Counted from the first letter of the stretch, positions 26,244 to 36,047 are shown. The stretch is 41,509 nt of DNA from an uncultured Collinsella sp. (GCA_900542275.1 UQMW01000012.1:1-41509), one strand, 5' to 3'. Notes: generated from the letters alone by a model not told the origin. Numbers and translations are program-made.

Positions 26244-27926
26244 CTACTTGCGACGAAGCAGCGCCGAGACCTCGGGCATCTTAAGGATGACGGCAAGGCC
26301 AAAGGTAACAGCAAGCGAGACGACACCCGCAACGCAAACGTAGCCAAGAGTAATCAGAATCGAGCCGCCAAGTGCCCCGACAAAGCGTTCAAGCGCCCAC
26401 ATGACGCCGGCGCCTGCGGCAGCACCCAGGCCACCGAGCAAAAGGCCAAAGAAACCGCCATGCAGGATGGATTTAACCTGAAGACCACGCAGGCGGCGAC
26501 GCAGCCACCACAGCGAACAGCCGACCAAGATCACGTAGTCGACGACATACGAAAGCGCGATTGCCGGCATACCGAAGCCCAGCACAACGCCAAACAGCAG
26601 AACCGAGCCGGCCTGGCCGATGGCGGAATACAGGCAATAGCGGCTATAGGGCTTCATGTCGAGCAAGGCAGAGAAGCTCTTCTGCATCAGCACGACCACG
26701 CCGTAGAGCGGCAGCGAGAACGCCAGGTAGACAAGGAACTCGGACACCAGCGCCACACCGGACTCATCGAACTTGCCAGCGCAGTAGATCATGTTGAGCG
26801 GACGCGCGAAGACAATCAGGTACAGCGCGAACGGAACCAGGAAGAACAGCATCTGGGCGACGCCACGCGAAATGCCCGTGCGAACGCTGTCGTAATCCTT
26901 CTCCTGTGCGTCGTGAGAGAGCTCGGTATAGAGCGCCGTCGAAAGCGAGGCGGCAATCAGCGCGTAGGGCAGCGTGTACCACAGGCGCGCATAGGCGATG
27001 ACGGAAGGACCAGTCTCGGGCTGGACCACCAGCGCAGCAGCGTTGGTGATAGAAGTCGAGACAAACATGCACACCGTGGCGAGCAGCGTCGGGATACCGA
27101 GCGCAATCGTCTGGCGCAGTGCGGGGTCCTTAAAGTCGATATGGATATGGGGATGCACGCCGTGCTTGCCAAGCGCGGGGATCTGACATGCCATCTGAAC
27201 AAAGACACCGAGGGTCGTACCGGCCGCAATCAAGATGATGCCGGCACGTTCGCCAAACTGTGCGGACACGGGCGCAAAGCCCATAAAGCTCGCAATGACG
27301 ATCACATTGTTGAGGACCGGGGCAAACGTCGACCAGAAGTAGTCGCGGTGTGCGTTGAGGACGCCCGAAAACACCGAGCCCAAACCATAAAACAGAATCT
27401 GGATGGCAAAGAAACGGAACATGAACGCAGCGGTATCCATGCTGCCGCCGTCACCCGAAAGGAACGATTGCGTCCAGATAAAGCCCGGGGCGAACACGGT
27501 CCCCAGCAACGAAATGCCACCCAGCACCAATAGCAGAATACCGAGCAGGTTGCCCACGTACTCGTTAGAGGCCTCGCGACCCTGCTCACGCCTCACGCCC
27601 ATGTACACGGGCAAAAACGCCGTCACGAGCATGCCGCCCATCACGAGTTCGTAGAGCATATTGGGCAGGTTGTTGGCGACCTGATAGGAAGACGAGAGCA
27701 GCGACATGCCGATAGCGGCCGCCATTGCCCACGTGCGGATAAAACCGGTGACGCGAGACACGATGGTCAGGATGGTCATAAGCCCGGCGGAACGACCAAC
27801 CGTGGAGTAGTCCGACGAGCCCATGTCGTCAGTGTCGTCTCGCGACGAAGAAGCTTCGGATGAGGGTGTCTGAGGCGCAGATTCTTTTGCAAAATGAGCT
27901 CCGCACTTCAATTCTTCCTGCGGCAT
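26244..27926 (-). CDS. murJ: Lipid II flippase MurJ (MviN)
   Basis: Membrane protein that moves lipid II, the peptidoglycan precursor, across the membrane. The 560 aa begin with about 45 hydrophilic, Ser/Asp-rich residues, then the MOP-superfamily pattern: LMTILTIVSRVTGFIRTWAMA, the conserved ANNLPNMLYELVMGGMLVTAFLPV, and many spanning segments (14 expected). Arg in FIRT and the Asn/Glu-containing motif are family hallmarks. It is preceded 3 nt away by the ybaK-type gene and followed without a gap by uvrC. AGAGGA precedes the ATG. Whether the long N-terminal tail is a regulatory domain is not known. Confidence 0.93.
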   Translation of the reverse strand: MPQEELKCGAHFAKESAPQTPSSEASSSRDDTDDMGSSDYSTVGRSAGLMTILTIVSRVTGFIRTWAMAAAIGMSLLSSSYQVANNLPNMLYELVMGGMLVTAFLPVYMGVRREQGREASNEYVGNLLGILLLVLGGISLLGTVFAPGFIWTQSFLSGDGGSMDTAAFMFRFFAIQILFYGLGSVFSGVLNAHRDYFWSTFAPVLNNVIVIASFMGFAPVSAQFGERAGIILIAAGTTLGVFVQMACQIPALGKHGVHPHIHIDFKDPALRQTIALGIPTLLATVCMFVSTSITNAAALVVQPETGPSVIAYARLWYTLPYALIAASLSTALYTELSHDAQEKDYDSVRTGISRGVAQMLFFLVPFALYLIVFARPLNMIYCAGKFDESGVALVSEFLVYLAFSLPLYGVVVLMQKSFSALLDMKPYSRYCLYSAIGQAGSVLLFGVVLGFGMPAIALSYVVDYVILVGCSLWWLRRRLRGLQVKSILHGGFFGLLLGGLGAAAGAGVMWALERFVGALGGSILITLGYVCVAGVVSLAVTFGLAVILKMPEVSALLRRK

Positions 27927-27929
27927 CGC

Positions 27930-28430
27930 TCAGTCCTCTCTCGTAATCGGGGCGACCGTCGCCCCGCAAAATGCAATTAAATCATCAGGTGCAAGCTCAA
28001 GCTGATAACCACGCTTGCCTCCCGAAATAAAAATGGTATCCCAAAGGACACATGTCTCATCAATGAGCGTCCGGTAGCGTTTTTTCATACCGACCGGACT
28101 GCAGCCGCCGCGAACGTAGCCAGTCGCCGCAAGCAAATCCTTCACATGCACCATGGCCAAGGACTTCTCCCCCGCGGCACGCGCGGCGGACTTTAGATCG
28201 AGCTCGTCGGCAACAGGGATGCAGCACACGACGTGGTCGTTGGACGGCGTCACGCAGACCAAGGTCTTAAATCCTTGTCCGGGCTCCTCGCCAAGCTGCT
28301 CCGAAATCGCGACCCCCAGGCCCGCCGACTCATCACCATCGTCTTCGTACGTATGTAGAACATAGGAAATGCCGGCGCTTTCCAGCTCGCGCATCGCATT
28401 GGTTTTTGGCGTCTTTACAGCCTTTGCCAT
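27930..28430 (-). CDS. ybaK: Cys-tRNA(Pro)/Cys-tRNA(Cys) deacylase YbaK/EbsC
   Basis: Hydrolyses mischarged Cys-tRNA(Pro). The 166-aa protein fits the YbaK domain: KTPKTNAMRELESAGISYVLHTYE at the start, GFKTLVCV, the catalytic Lys region KSLAMV, and GYVRGGCSPVGMKKRYRTLIDET near the end. The ATG with AAAGGAT upstream is chosen over a longer frame whose first 32 residues look unconserved. It precedes murJ by 3 nt. Confidence 0.92.
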   Translation of the reverse strand: MAKAVKTPKTNAMRELESAGISYVLHTYEDDGDESAGLGVAISEQLGEEPGQGFKTLVCVTPSNDHVVCCIPVADELDLKSAARAAGEKSLAMVHVKDLLAATGYVRGGCSPVGMKKRYRTLIDETCVLWDTIFISGGKRGYQLELAPDDLIAFCGATVAPITRED

Positions 28431-28511
28431 GGCATATCCTTTCCCTCGCATTCGGACGCAAGGATTAAGTATATGTCCAATTCGGCTGCATACGTCACTT
28501 CGACACAGCAA

Positions 28512-28542
28512 GCGCCATCGAATCACAAGGAGTCGATGGCGC
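28512..28542. repeat. Inverted repeat between uvrA and ybaK
   Basis: A perfect 10-bp stem (GCGCCATCGA with TCGATGGCGC) with an 11-nt loop lies about 20 nt after the uvrA stop. No T-run follows on either strand, so it is probably an mRNA end structure. I see no canonical terminator for uvrA. Confidence 0.5.
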
Positions 28543-28562
28543 CCATAAACTGAATCGCCTAT

Positions 28563-31442
28563 TTATTGAGCATCAAGTTGAGCCTGACGCGCCCGGTCAC
28601 GCCTGAGCAACGGCGCCAAAAACTTGCCCGTATAACTCTGCGGACAGTCCGCAACCTGCTCCGGTGTGCCCGAAACCACGACGGTTCCGCCGCCGTTACC
28701 GCCCTCGGGGCCCATATCGATCAGGCGGTCGGCAACCTTGATGACATCAAGGTTGTGTTCAATCACCAGCACCGTGTTGCCCGCATCGACCAAGCGCTGC
28801 AGCACATCGAGCAGCTGGCGGACGTCCTCAAAATGAAGGCCGGTCGTCGGCTCATCCAAAATATAGAACGTCTTGCCCGTCTGGCGTCGATGAAGCTCCT
28901 TGGCGAGCTTCACACGCTGCGCCTCGCCGCCCGAGAGCGTCGTAGCGGGCTGGCCCAGGCTCACGTAGCCCAAGCCTACATCGTACAGCGTCTGGAGCTT
29001 GCGCTTAATCTGCGGGATATTCCCAAAGAAGGCCAGTGCCTCGGTGACGCTCATGTCGAGCACGTCCGAGATGGTCTTACCACGGTAGGTGACCTCAAGC
29101 GTCTCGCGGTTATAGCGTTTGCCGCCGCAGACCTCACAGGGGACATAGATATCGGGAAGGAAGTGCATCTCGATCTTAATTTGTCCGTCGCCCTTGCATG
29201 CTTCGCAGCGACCGCCGCTCACGTTAAAGGAGAAACGTCCCGGCGAGTAGCCGCGCGCCTTCGACTCCGGCGTACTCGCAAACAGCGCGCGAAGATCATC
29301 CCACAGGCCAATGTACGTAGCAGGGTTGGAACGCGGCGTGCGGCCAATCGGCGACTGGTCGATATCGATAACCTTATCGATACACTCGATGCCCTCGATT
29401 TTCTTATACGGACCCACAGGGCGCGTCGAACGGTGAATGGCATTCGTAAGGGCAGGTGCGATAGTGTCGGTAACCAGGGAGCTCTTACCCGATCCCGACA
29501 CGCCGGTAACGACCGTAAGCGTACCAAACTCGATCTTGGCGGTAACGTTTTTGAGGTTGTTGGCGCGGGCGCCCGTGATCTTAAGGCAGCCGCGACCGGG
29601 CTTGCGGCGCTCATCGGGAACCCGGATCATTCGTTTGCCGGTCAGATAAGCGCCCGTCATCGACTCGGGACACGCCATGATATCGGCAGGCGTTCCCGCC
29701 GCGACTACGTGTCCGCCGTTCACGCCCGCGCCGGGGCCCATGTCGATCACATAGTCGGCAGCACGAATCGTATCCTCATCATGCTCGACGACGATGACGG
29801 TATTGCCGATATCGCGTAGGCGCTCAAGCGTCTTGATCAGGCGCTCGTTATCGCGCTGATGGAGGCCAATCGATGGCTCGTCCAAAATGTACAGGACACC
29901 CATGAGGCCGGCGCCGATCTGCGTTGCCAGGCGAATGCGCTGGGCCTCGCCTCCGGAAAGCGTCGCCGAGGCACGATCGAGGGTCAGATAGTCGAGTCCG
30001 ACATCGACCAGAAAACGCAGGCGCTCCAGGATTTCCTTGACGATGCGTCCGCCGATAAACTGTTGGCGCTCGGTGAGTTCCAGGCCCTCAAAAAACTCGA
30101 GCGACTCACGGCACGACAGACAACAAACCTCGTAAATGGACTTGCCGCCCACGGTGACGGCGAGCATCTCGGGGCGCAAACGAGCGCCGTGGCAGCTCGA
30201 GCACGGCTCCTCGCGGATGTACTTCTCCAAGCGCGCCTTGGTGTTCTCATTCGTCGTCTCGGTATAGCGCTCGTACAGGATATTGCGCACACCCGAGAAC
30301 TTGGTGTCCCACTGGCTGCGGCGCCCATCGAGCTTTTGATAGTCGACCGAAATCTTCTGGTCGCCCATGCCGTCTAAAAACGCACGACACACCCGCGGAG
30401 GCAGATCCTCCCACGGCGTATCGACGCTCACCTTAAAGTGTTTGCAGACCGCAGCGAAAATCTGCGGATAGTAGTTAGAGTTGCCAAACAGGCTGCCAAA
30501 GACCCCGTCGGCGATCGACTTCGAGGGGTCTTCGATTAGGGCCTCGGCATCGACCGTCTTCTTAAAGCCCAGGCCATCGCACTCGGGGCACGCGCCATAG
30601 GGCGCGTTGAACGAGAAATCACGCGGCTGCAGGTCATCGATGGAGTGTCCATGCTCCGGGCACGCTAACGCCAGCGAATACTCCAGCAACTCGCCTTCGG
30701 TCCCCTCGGGAGCGTCGCGGTCGGGCAGCAAGTATACGTTCACATTGCCGTGCGCCAGCGCAGTCGCCTGTTCAACGGACTCGGCAATACGGCCCAGCGA
30801 GTTCTCGCGAATCACGATGCGGTCGACCACGACCTCGATATCGTGCTTGAATTTCTTATCCAAATCGATAGGGTCATCAAGCGAGCGAACCTCGCCGTCG
30901 ACACGCACGCGGCTAAAGCCCTCGGCGCGAAGGTCCTCAAACAGCTTGGTGTACTCGCCTTTTCGCCCGCGCACCACCGGTGCCAGCACAAACGCGCGGC
31001 GGCCCTCCCCCGCCGCCAGGACCTTATCGGCGACCTGGTCGGTCGTCTGGCGCTCAATGACGCGGCCGCATTCGGGACAGTGCGGGGTGCCCACACGGGC
31101 GAACAGCAGACGCAGATAGTCATAAATCTCGGTTACGGTGCCAACCGTCGAGCGAGGGTTTTTAGATGTCGTCTTTTGGTCGATCGACACCGCCGGCGAA
31201 AGGCCGTCGATTGAATCCAAGTCGGGTTTGTCCATCTGGCCCAAGAACTGGCGCGCATAACTCGAAAGGCTCTCGACGTATCGACGCTGGCCCTCGGCAT
31301 AGATAGTGTCGAATGCCAGCGAACTCTTGCCCGAGCCAGAAAGACCGGTAATGACCACGAGTTGGTCACGCGGAATGGAAACATCGATATCACGGAGGTT
31401 GTGCTCACGAGCGCCGCGAATAACGATAGAGGAATCAGACAT
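28563..31442 (-). CDS. uvrA: Excinuclease ABC subunit A
   Basis: DNA-damage sensor ATPase of nucleotide excision repair, a dimer that loads UvrB. Two ABC cassettes are visible: Walker A GLSGSGKS near the start and GVSGSGKS in the second half, with LSGGEAQR signatures twice. Zinc modules are present: CPECGRV, CPEHGHS/CPECDGLG, CSSCHGARL and CEACKGDGQ...CEVCGGKRYN. The length of 959 aa is normal for the start MSDSSIVIRGAREHNL, which has AAGGAG upstream; a longer frame adds 22 unconserved residues. A LexA-like box lies 62 bp upstream. Confidence 0.97.
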   Translation of the reverse strand: MSDSSIVIRGAREHNLRDIDVSIPRDQLVVITGLSGSGKSSLAFDTIYAEGQRRYVESLSSYARQFLGQMDKPDLDSIDGLSPAVSIDQKTTSKNPRSTVGTVTEIYDYLRLLFARVGTPHCPECGRVIERQTTDQVADKVLAAGEGRRAFVLAPVVRGRKGEYTKLFEDLRAEGFSRVRVDGEVRSLDDPIDLDKKFKHDIEVVVDRIVIRENSLGRIAESVEQATALAHGNVNVYLLPDRDAPEGTEGELLEYSLALACPEHGHSIDDLQPRDFSFNAPYGACPECDGLGFKKTVDAEALIEDPSKSIADGVFGSLFGNSNYYPQIFAAVCKHFKVSVDTPWEDLPPRVCRAFLDGMGDQKISVDYQKLDGRRSQWDTKFSGVRNILYERYTETTNENTKARLEKYIREEPCSSCHGARLRPEMLAVTVGGKSIYEVCCLSCRESLEFFEGLELTERQQFIGGRIVKEILERLRFLVDVGLDYLTLDRASATLSGGEAQRIRLATQIGAGLMGVLYILDEPSIGLHQRDNERLIKTLERLRDIGNTVIVVEHDEDTIRAADYVIDMGPGAGVNGGHVVAAGTPADIMACPESMTGAYLTGKRMIRVPDERRKPGRGCLKITGARANNLKNVTAKIEFGTLTVVTGVSGSGKSSLVTDTIAPALTNAIHRSTRPVGPYKKIEGIECIDKVIDIDQSPIGRTPRSNPATYIGLWDDLRALFASTPESKARGYSPGRFSFNVSGGRCEACKGDGQIKIEMHFLPDIYVPCEVCGGKRYNRETLEVTYRGKTISDVLDMSVTEALAFFGNIPQIKRKLQTLYDVGLGYVSLGQPATTLSGGEAQRVKLAKELHRRQTGKTFYILDEPTTGLHFEDVRQLLDVLQRLVDAGNTVLVIEHNLDVIKVADRLIDMGPEGGNGGGTVVVSGTPEQVADCPQSYTGKFLAPLLRRDRARQAQLDAQ

Positions 31443-31503
31443 GGAAGCTCCTTGCCTCCTATTGCATCGAATCATACTGCCGATGAGTTTAGCGCACTCG
31501 ACG

Positions 31504-31517
31504 CGCACAGATGTTCG
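31504..31517. promoter_or_regulatory. LexA-like SOS box candidate upstream of uvrA
   Basis: Read toward uvrA, CGAACATCTGTGCG matches 12 of 14 positions of the Gram-positive LexA consensus CGAACRNRYGTTCG. It is 62 bp from the uvrA start, in the region shared with the divergent gene at 31636. The imperfect right half keeps this tentative. Confidence 0.45.
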
Positions 31518-31635
31518 TAATACAAGATTCGCAGACCTTTAGCTTTGCGTATCGGGCGCTTTGTTTCTCGAAATGCCGTGGAAAGGTTACAGTAATCTAA
31601 TACTGAACTTAATTTGCTGTACCAGAGGAACGTCC

Positions 31636-33789
31636 ATGACCGAAGATATCCCCCTTGAAATCACTTCGAGCGACATGGCCAATCTGCCCATATTCATCGC
31701 CGTCCTTATCGTGGCCGCCGTCGTCGTGCGCGTGTATTTTTCAATCAAACGCAACGAAAAGCCACCCATTGCCCGCGTCTTTTGGTGCGCGACGCTCCTC
31801 ATCCCGCTCGGCGTGGTAGCTGCATGGATTACGAATCAATCGCTCGTAAATGAGGGCAGCTCCCTATGGGTCCTTTCTTATTCGGCGCTCGGTGCTGCCG
31901 CCGTCATGCTTCTTGTCGAGCCCTTGGTTTCGGGACTTATCGACCAAACCGACCTTGCGACGGGAACGGTTGCCTGTATTTGCCGCGACATCCTTGTCAT
32001 CGCCGCTGTTTCAGCGCTCTCGTTCGTTTCAATCGAAATTGCCTGCAACGAAACGTTCTATCGCATTCCCGCCAACTCATTCGGGTTTTCCGTCGGGTTG
32101 CTCGCGACGGTTCTGCTCTCCCTTTATTTGCTGGGACAGCGTCATGGAGGCGTCATGGTCCTCGTGCCCGTCGTCTGTTGCGTCCTTGGCATTGCCGAGC
32201 ACTTCGTCATAACGTTTAAAGGCGAAGCCATCCTGCCAAGCGATATCTTGGCCCTTGGCACCGCAATGGAAGTGAGCGAGGGATACGAGTTTACCTTTAC
32301 CGCCGGAATCGTAACCTCTCTCGCCCTGCTGGAGATTTCCCTGGGGCTTCTTTCGCTCATCCGACCGCGAAAGCTCCGTACGCCCACCCATGTCTTCCCC
32401 GCTATCGCCGCTAACCTCTGTGCTTTTCTGCTAGTGACCGTTGTGGGGCTCTCAGGCTTTTCCAACATCGACTTGGAGCAGGCGCTGGATTTTGGATTTG
32501 ACCGTTGGCAGCCCATCACCACGTATGCGTCTCAGGGTTTTATCACTTCGTTCACCGAAATGGTCAACGAGTTGCCCATTGAGAAGCCCGAAGACTATAC
32601 GCCCGATGAGGCGCAGAGCATCGAGCAGGAGCTCGCCGCCGTCTACGACAGCACATATGGCTCGAGCGAACAGCGCGCGGCGGCCGTTGCCCAGTTCAAT
32701 GAAATCAAGCCGACGATTGTTGCCGTCATGAACGAGAGTTTTAGCGACCTTTCGTGCTTTGAGCAGCTCCAGGCGGCCGGGTACTCCGGCCCCGCATTCT
32801 ACAACTCGCTTCCCGACACACTTGTTCGCGGCACCATGCTCGCTTCGGTCGCCGGTGGCGGAACGGCGAACTCCGAATTCGAATTTTTGACCGGAGCGAC
32901 AACGGCCTTTGTCGGATTAGGCAAGATCCCCTATCAGCTGTATCAGATGAATGGCGTAAACAGCCTGGCAAAGGACCTTAAAGAGCTTGGGTATACCACT
33001 ACCGCTATGCACCCGCAAAACCCCGTCAACTACCATCGAGATAAAATCTATCAGCAGCTGGGCTTTGGAGACTTTCTTTCAATCGGCGATTTCGAAGGTG
33101 CGCCCTATTACCATGCCGGCGTATGCGACTACGCCACCTACGACAAGATACTCGACCTGCTTAGAACCGACGAAGCGCCGCAGTTCATCTTTGACGTCAC
33201 GATGCAAAATCACGGCGGCTACGACTATGGCACCGTTCCCGCCGAAGAGCTGACAAACTATTGGGTCGAGGGAGCCAGCGAAGGCGCCAACAGCGCGCTC
33301 AACACCTATCTCACCTGCATCAACGCATCCGACCGGGACCTCGAGTACTTTATCAACGAGCTCCGCAACATCGGCAGACCGGTTGTTCTTGTCTTTTTTG
33401 GCGACCATCAGCCGAGCGCCGCAACGACTCTCAACGACGAGCTGTACCCTCAGGAAGATACGGCAAGCCACGCTTTCCGTATCTATCAGTCGACATATCT
33501 CGTCTGGGCTAACTATGAGATCGCCGGCAATACCGAGCTCAACGTCTACGACACCGTCGGGGCAAACGAGATTGCAGCCATTACCCTTAATAAGATCGGC
33601 GCCCCGCTCACCAATTACCAAAAGGCCCTGCTTGCGACAAGGTCAGATGTGCCCACCATCAATGTCGCCGGCTATCTCGGTGCCGACGGGCTGCGCTACG
33701 ACTTGGAATCGGAAGACAGCCCCTACGCCTCGACGATCGACAAGCTGCAGCGCATGCAATACCTCGAGTTCGCCAGCAAAGTTCAGTAA
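31636..33789 (+). CDS. LTA-synthase-family membrane phosphotransferase (sulfatase fold)
   Basis: Predicted to transfer glycerol-phosphate or a similar group onto a cell-surface polymer, with its catalytic domain outside the cell. The 717 aa begin with about eight hydrophobic segments (roughly residues 16-275), more than the five of LtaS. The sulfatase domain starts near residue 350: NESFSDL (Glu367, metal), GGGTANSEFEFLTG (Thr410, nucleophile), MQNHGGY (His526) and FFGDHQPS (Asp590-His591). The start has AGAGGAA upstream; a TTG 25 codons earlier is unlikely. It stands alone, divergent from uvrA. The polymer it serves is unknown. Confidence 0.82.
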   Translation: MTEDIPLEITSSDMANLPIFIAVLIVAAVVVRVYFSIKRNEKPPIARVFWCATLLIPLGVVAAWITNQSLVNEGSSLWVLSYSALGAAAVMLLVEPLVSGLIDQTDLATGTVACICRDILVIAAVSALSFVSIEIACNETFYRIPANSFGFSVGLLATVLLSLYLLGQRHGGVMVLVPVVCCVLGIAEHFVITFKGEAILPSDILALGTAMEVSEGYEFTFTAGIVTSLALLEISLGLLSLIRPRKLRTPTHVFPAIAANLCAFLLVTVVGLSGFSNIDLEQALDFGFDRWQPITTYASQGFITSFTEMVNELPIEKPEDYTPDEAQSIEQELAAVYDSTYGSSEQRAAAVAQFNEIKPTIVAVMNESFSDLSCFEQLQAAGYSGPAFYNSLPDTLVRGTMLASVAGGGTANSEFEFLTGATTAFVGLGKIPYQLYQMNGVNSLAKDLKELGYTTTAMHPQNPVNYHRDKIYQQLGFGDFLSIGDFEGAPYYHAGVCDYATYDKILDLLRTDEAPQFIFDVTMQNHGGYDYGTVPAEELTNYWVEGASEGANSALNTYLTCINASDRDLEYFINELRNIGRPVVLVFFGDHQPSAATTLNDELYPQEDTASHAFRIYQSTYLVWANYEIAGNTELNVYDTVGANEIAAITLNKIGAPLTNYQKALLATRSDVPTINVAGYLGADGLRYDLESEDSPYASTIDKLQRMQYLEFASKVQ

Positions 33790-33849
33790 GCCCGCCCATT
33801 CGCTTGGGCCCATCGTATTGCAAGCACGCTCGGCCCAAACGCATCGCAA

Positions 33850-33879
33850 ATGACTCCCGCTCGCAAACGAGGGTACAAT
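33850..33879 (+). promoter_or_regulatory. Predicted promoter of the mrp operon
   Basis: A -35 of ATGACT (four of six) and a -10 of TACAAT (five of six) are 18 bp apart. Transcription would start about 33886, about 49 nt before the mrp start, whose AAAGGAG lies 6 nt before the ATG. Confidence 0.5.
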
Positions 33880-33934
33880 GACGCTCGTGTCACATCGCGG
33901 GGCCCCGGCCCCAGCATATACAAAGGAGTCATAC

Positions 33935-34765
33935 ATGGGTTGCGAACACGCACAGGCCGCCGGCGGACAAACGTCGCCGTCGCAATTTGAGGAGAACACG
34001 CTGTCCGAGGTCAAGCGCGTCATCGCCGTGCTTTCCGGCAAGGGCGGTGTCGGCAAGTCATTTGTCACCGGTGCCATCGCCACCGAGCTTGCCCGTCACG
34101 GCCACAAGGTCGGCGTCCTCGATGCCGACATCACCGGTCCCTCTATCCCCAAGATGTTCGGTATGAGTGGACGCCACGTCCATGCCCTTGGCAACCTTAT
34201 GCTGCCCGAAATCTCCGAGCACGGCGTCAAGGTCATGAGCTCCAACCTGCTGCTCCAAAACGAGACCGACCCCGTCCTTTGGCGCGGTCCGGTCATCGCA
34301 GGCGCCATTAGGCAGTTCTGGAGCGAGACCTCGTGGGGCCCCATCGACTACCTGCTGGTCGACATGCCTCCGGGAACAGGCGACGTCGCGCTCACCGTCT
34401 TCCAGTCGCTGCCCGTCGACGGCATCGTCATCGTCACGAGCCCGCAGGATCTGGTCTCGATGATCGTCGCCAAGGCGGTCAACATGGCCGAGAAGATGAA
34501 CGTCCCCATTCTGGGCATTGTCGAGAACATGAGCTATATTGAGTGCCCCGACTGCGGCAAGAAGATCGAGGTCTTTGGCAAGAGCAAGCTCCCCGAGGTC
34601 GCAGAGCGCTATAACCTCGACATCTTGGGGCAGCTTCCCATTAATCCGGCACTCGCCGAGGCCTGCGATAAGGGCGAGGTCGAGACCGCGCTGCCCGATG
34701 GCATGTTGCCCAAGGCAGTCTCTGCCGTCGAGGCTATTACCCCGCACGAGACCGACGAGGCCTAA
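33935..34765 (+). CDS. mrp: Mrp/NBP35 family iron-sulfur cluster carrier ATPase
   Basis: Cytosolic P-loop ATPase that carries Fe-S clusters to apoproteins. The deviant Walker A GKGGVGKS is at residues 35-42, DADITGPS follows, and VDMPPGTGD is conserved. The cluster-binding CxxC is ECPDCGKK (Cys204, Cys207). The length of 276 aa is usual for the short form without the N-terminal DUF59 domain. The N-terminus (MGCEHAQ) has a Cys that might also bind metal. The next gene begins with a GTG right after the TAA, so it is co-translated with a flavoprotein. Confidence 0.93.
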   Translation: MGCEHAQAAGGQTSPSQFEENTLSEVKRVIAVLSGKGGVGKSFVTGAIATELARHGHKVGVLDADITGPSIPKMFGMSGRHVHALGNLMLPEISEHGVKVMSSNLLLQNETDPVLWRGPVIAGAIRQFWSETSWGPIDYLLVDMPPGTGDVALTVFQSLPVDGIVIVTSPQDLVSMIVAKAVNMAEKMNVPILGIVENMSYIECPDCGKKIEVFGKSKLPEVAERYNLDILGQLPINPALAEACDKGEVETALPDGMLPKAVSAVEAITPHETDEA

Positions 34766-36037
34766 GTGAACGCGAGCGCCTTCTATGACGTCCTGGTAAT
34801 CGGCGGCGGGGCTTCAGGCCTCGCCGCCGCCATTACGGCCGCACGCGTTGGCAAAAGCGTCTGCATCGTTGAGCGCGATGTCGCCTGCGGCCTTAAGCTC
34901 CTTGCGACCGGTAACGGCCGCTGCAACCTCTCCAACGAATCGATCGATCCTCAGCGGTATAACCACCCAGCATTCGTCACATCCGTCATGGGCCCCCAGC
35001 CCGAACAAGAGCTTATGGGTTTCTTCTCCTCGCTGGGTATCATGACAACCTCCGAGGAAGGCCGGCTGTACCCGCGCTCCCTTCGCGCCGAATCGGTGCG
35101 CGACGCGCTTCTCAACGTTTGCGACCGCCTAGGTATCACCTTAATCTGCGGAGCCAACGTTGCCTCGGCGCACAAAGCTTCCGAAGGCTGGGCACTCCAA
35201 ATAGACCGTCCAGCGCGGGCGCTCAAGGCAAAAAAGCACGACGACCGAAAATCGGAGCTCCGCTCGCTTCGGAAAGCGCTCGCTGATGTCCCTCGCAAGA
35301 ACGTGGCCCTGCAGGCACATGCCGTAATTATCGCCACGGGCGGCAACCCCACCGGTATCGCCGATACGTTTCGCCTCCCCCTCACTTCGCTGCGCCCCAT
35401 CCTCTGCCCCGTATCGGCAACGGTCTTTGGCGATCGGGCGGCGCTCAAGACGTTGGATGGCCTGCGCGTCCGCGCCCGCTTGACGCTCGCCCGCAATCAT
35501 AATGAGCTCTGGCACGAAGACGGTGAAGTGCTGTTTCGAACCTTCGGTATCTCGGGCGTCGCTGTCTTCAACCTCTCTCGTCGTATCCAGCACGGCGATA
35601 CGATCCTGCTCGACGTTTTCCCCGACCTCTCCAAAGACGAGTTGCTCGATACGCTCAACCGGCGCGTTGAGCTGCTCGGCGGCTTTTCGCCCCGCGATCC
35701 CCGTTGGCTCGACGGCATGCTCGCCCCGCAACTCTCCCGCGTCGTCTGCACAGCGTTCGAGCAGTGCCATCCAGGCTCCAACGATGTCATCCACCTGGTC
35801 TCGATCCTCAAGCACTTTAAGTTGCTCGTCAAGGGAACAGCCGAGGAGCGCTCAGCGCAGGTCACGCGTGGTGGCGTATCTGTCGAGAGCATCTCAACAC
35901 CCAGCCTACGCGCGCGCAGCGTTGTCGACGCCCCGCTTTACGTCTGCGGTGAAGCGCTCGACATCGACGCCGATTGCGGAGGCTTTAACCTTGCGTGGGC
36001 CTGGATCTCGGGCATTCGCGCTGCAAGCAGCCTGTAG
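34766..36037 (+). CDS. HI0933/YhiN family NAD(P)/FAD-dependent oxidoreductase
   Basis: Flavoprotein of unknown substrate, 423 aa. The FAD motif VIGGGASGLAAA lies at about residues 11-22; LKLLATGNGRCNLSN (about 43-57) is the HI0933 family fingerprint, and the C-terminal CGEALDIDADCGGFNLAWAWISG closes the FAD site. Databases call some members aminoacetone oxidase or BaiN-like, but the latter is a bile-acid enzyme of Clostridium and I do not infer that. GTG start immediately follows the mrp stop. A terminator-like hairpin follows at 36068. Confidence 0.9.
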   Translation: MNASAFYDVLVIGGGASGLAAAITAARVGKSVCIVERDVACGLKLLATGNGRCNLSNESIDPQRYNHPAFVTSVMGPQPEQELMGFFSSLGIMTTSEEGRLYPRSLRAESVRDALLNVCDRLGITLICGANVASAHKASEGWALQIDRPARALKAKKHDDRKSELRSLRKALADVPRKNVALQAHAVIIATGGNPTGIADTFRLPLTSLRPILCPVSATVFGDRAALKTLDGLRVRARLTLARNHNELWHEDGEVLFRTFGISGVAVFNLSRRIQHGDTILLDVFPDLSKDELLDTLNRRVELLGGFSPRDPRWLDGMLAPQLSRVVCTAFEQCHPGSNDVIHLVSILKHFKLLVKGTAEERSAQVTRGGVSVESISTPSLRARSVVDAPLYVCGEALDIDADCGGFNLAWAWISGIRAASSL

Positions 36038-36047
36038 CCGCGCAGTC

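Noticed and set aside
24708..27533. A 941-codon plus-strand open frame over uvrC and murJ
   Set aside because: Same reason: antisense to two clearly conserved genes, product rich in His, Arg, Asp and Asn with no domain.
33804..33838. Inverted repeat TTGGGCC/GGCCCAA after the LTA-synthase-type gene
   Set aside because: The stem is 7 bp with a loop of about 20 nt and no T-run, so it is too weak to call a terminator.
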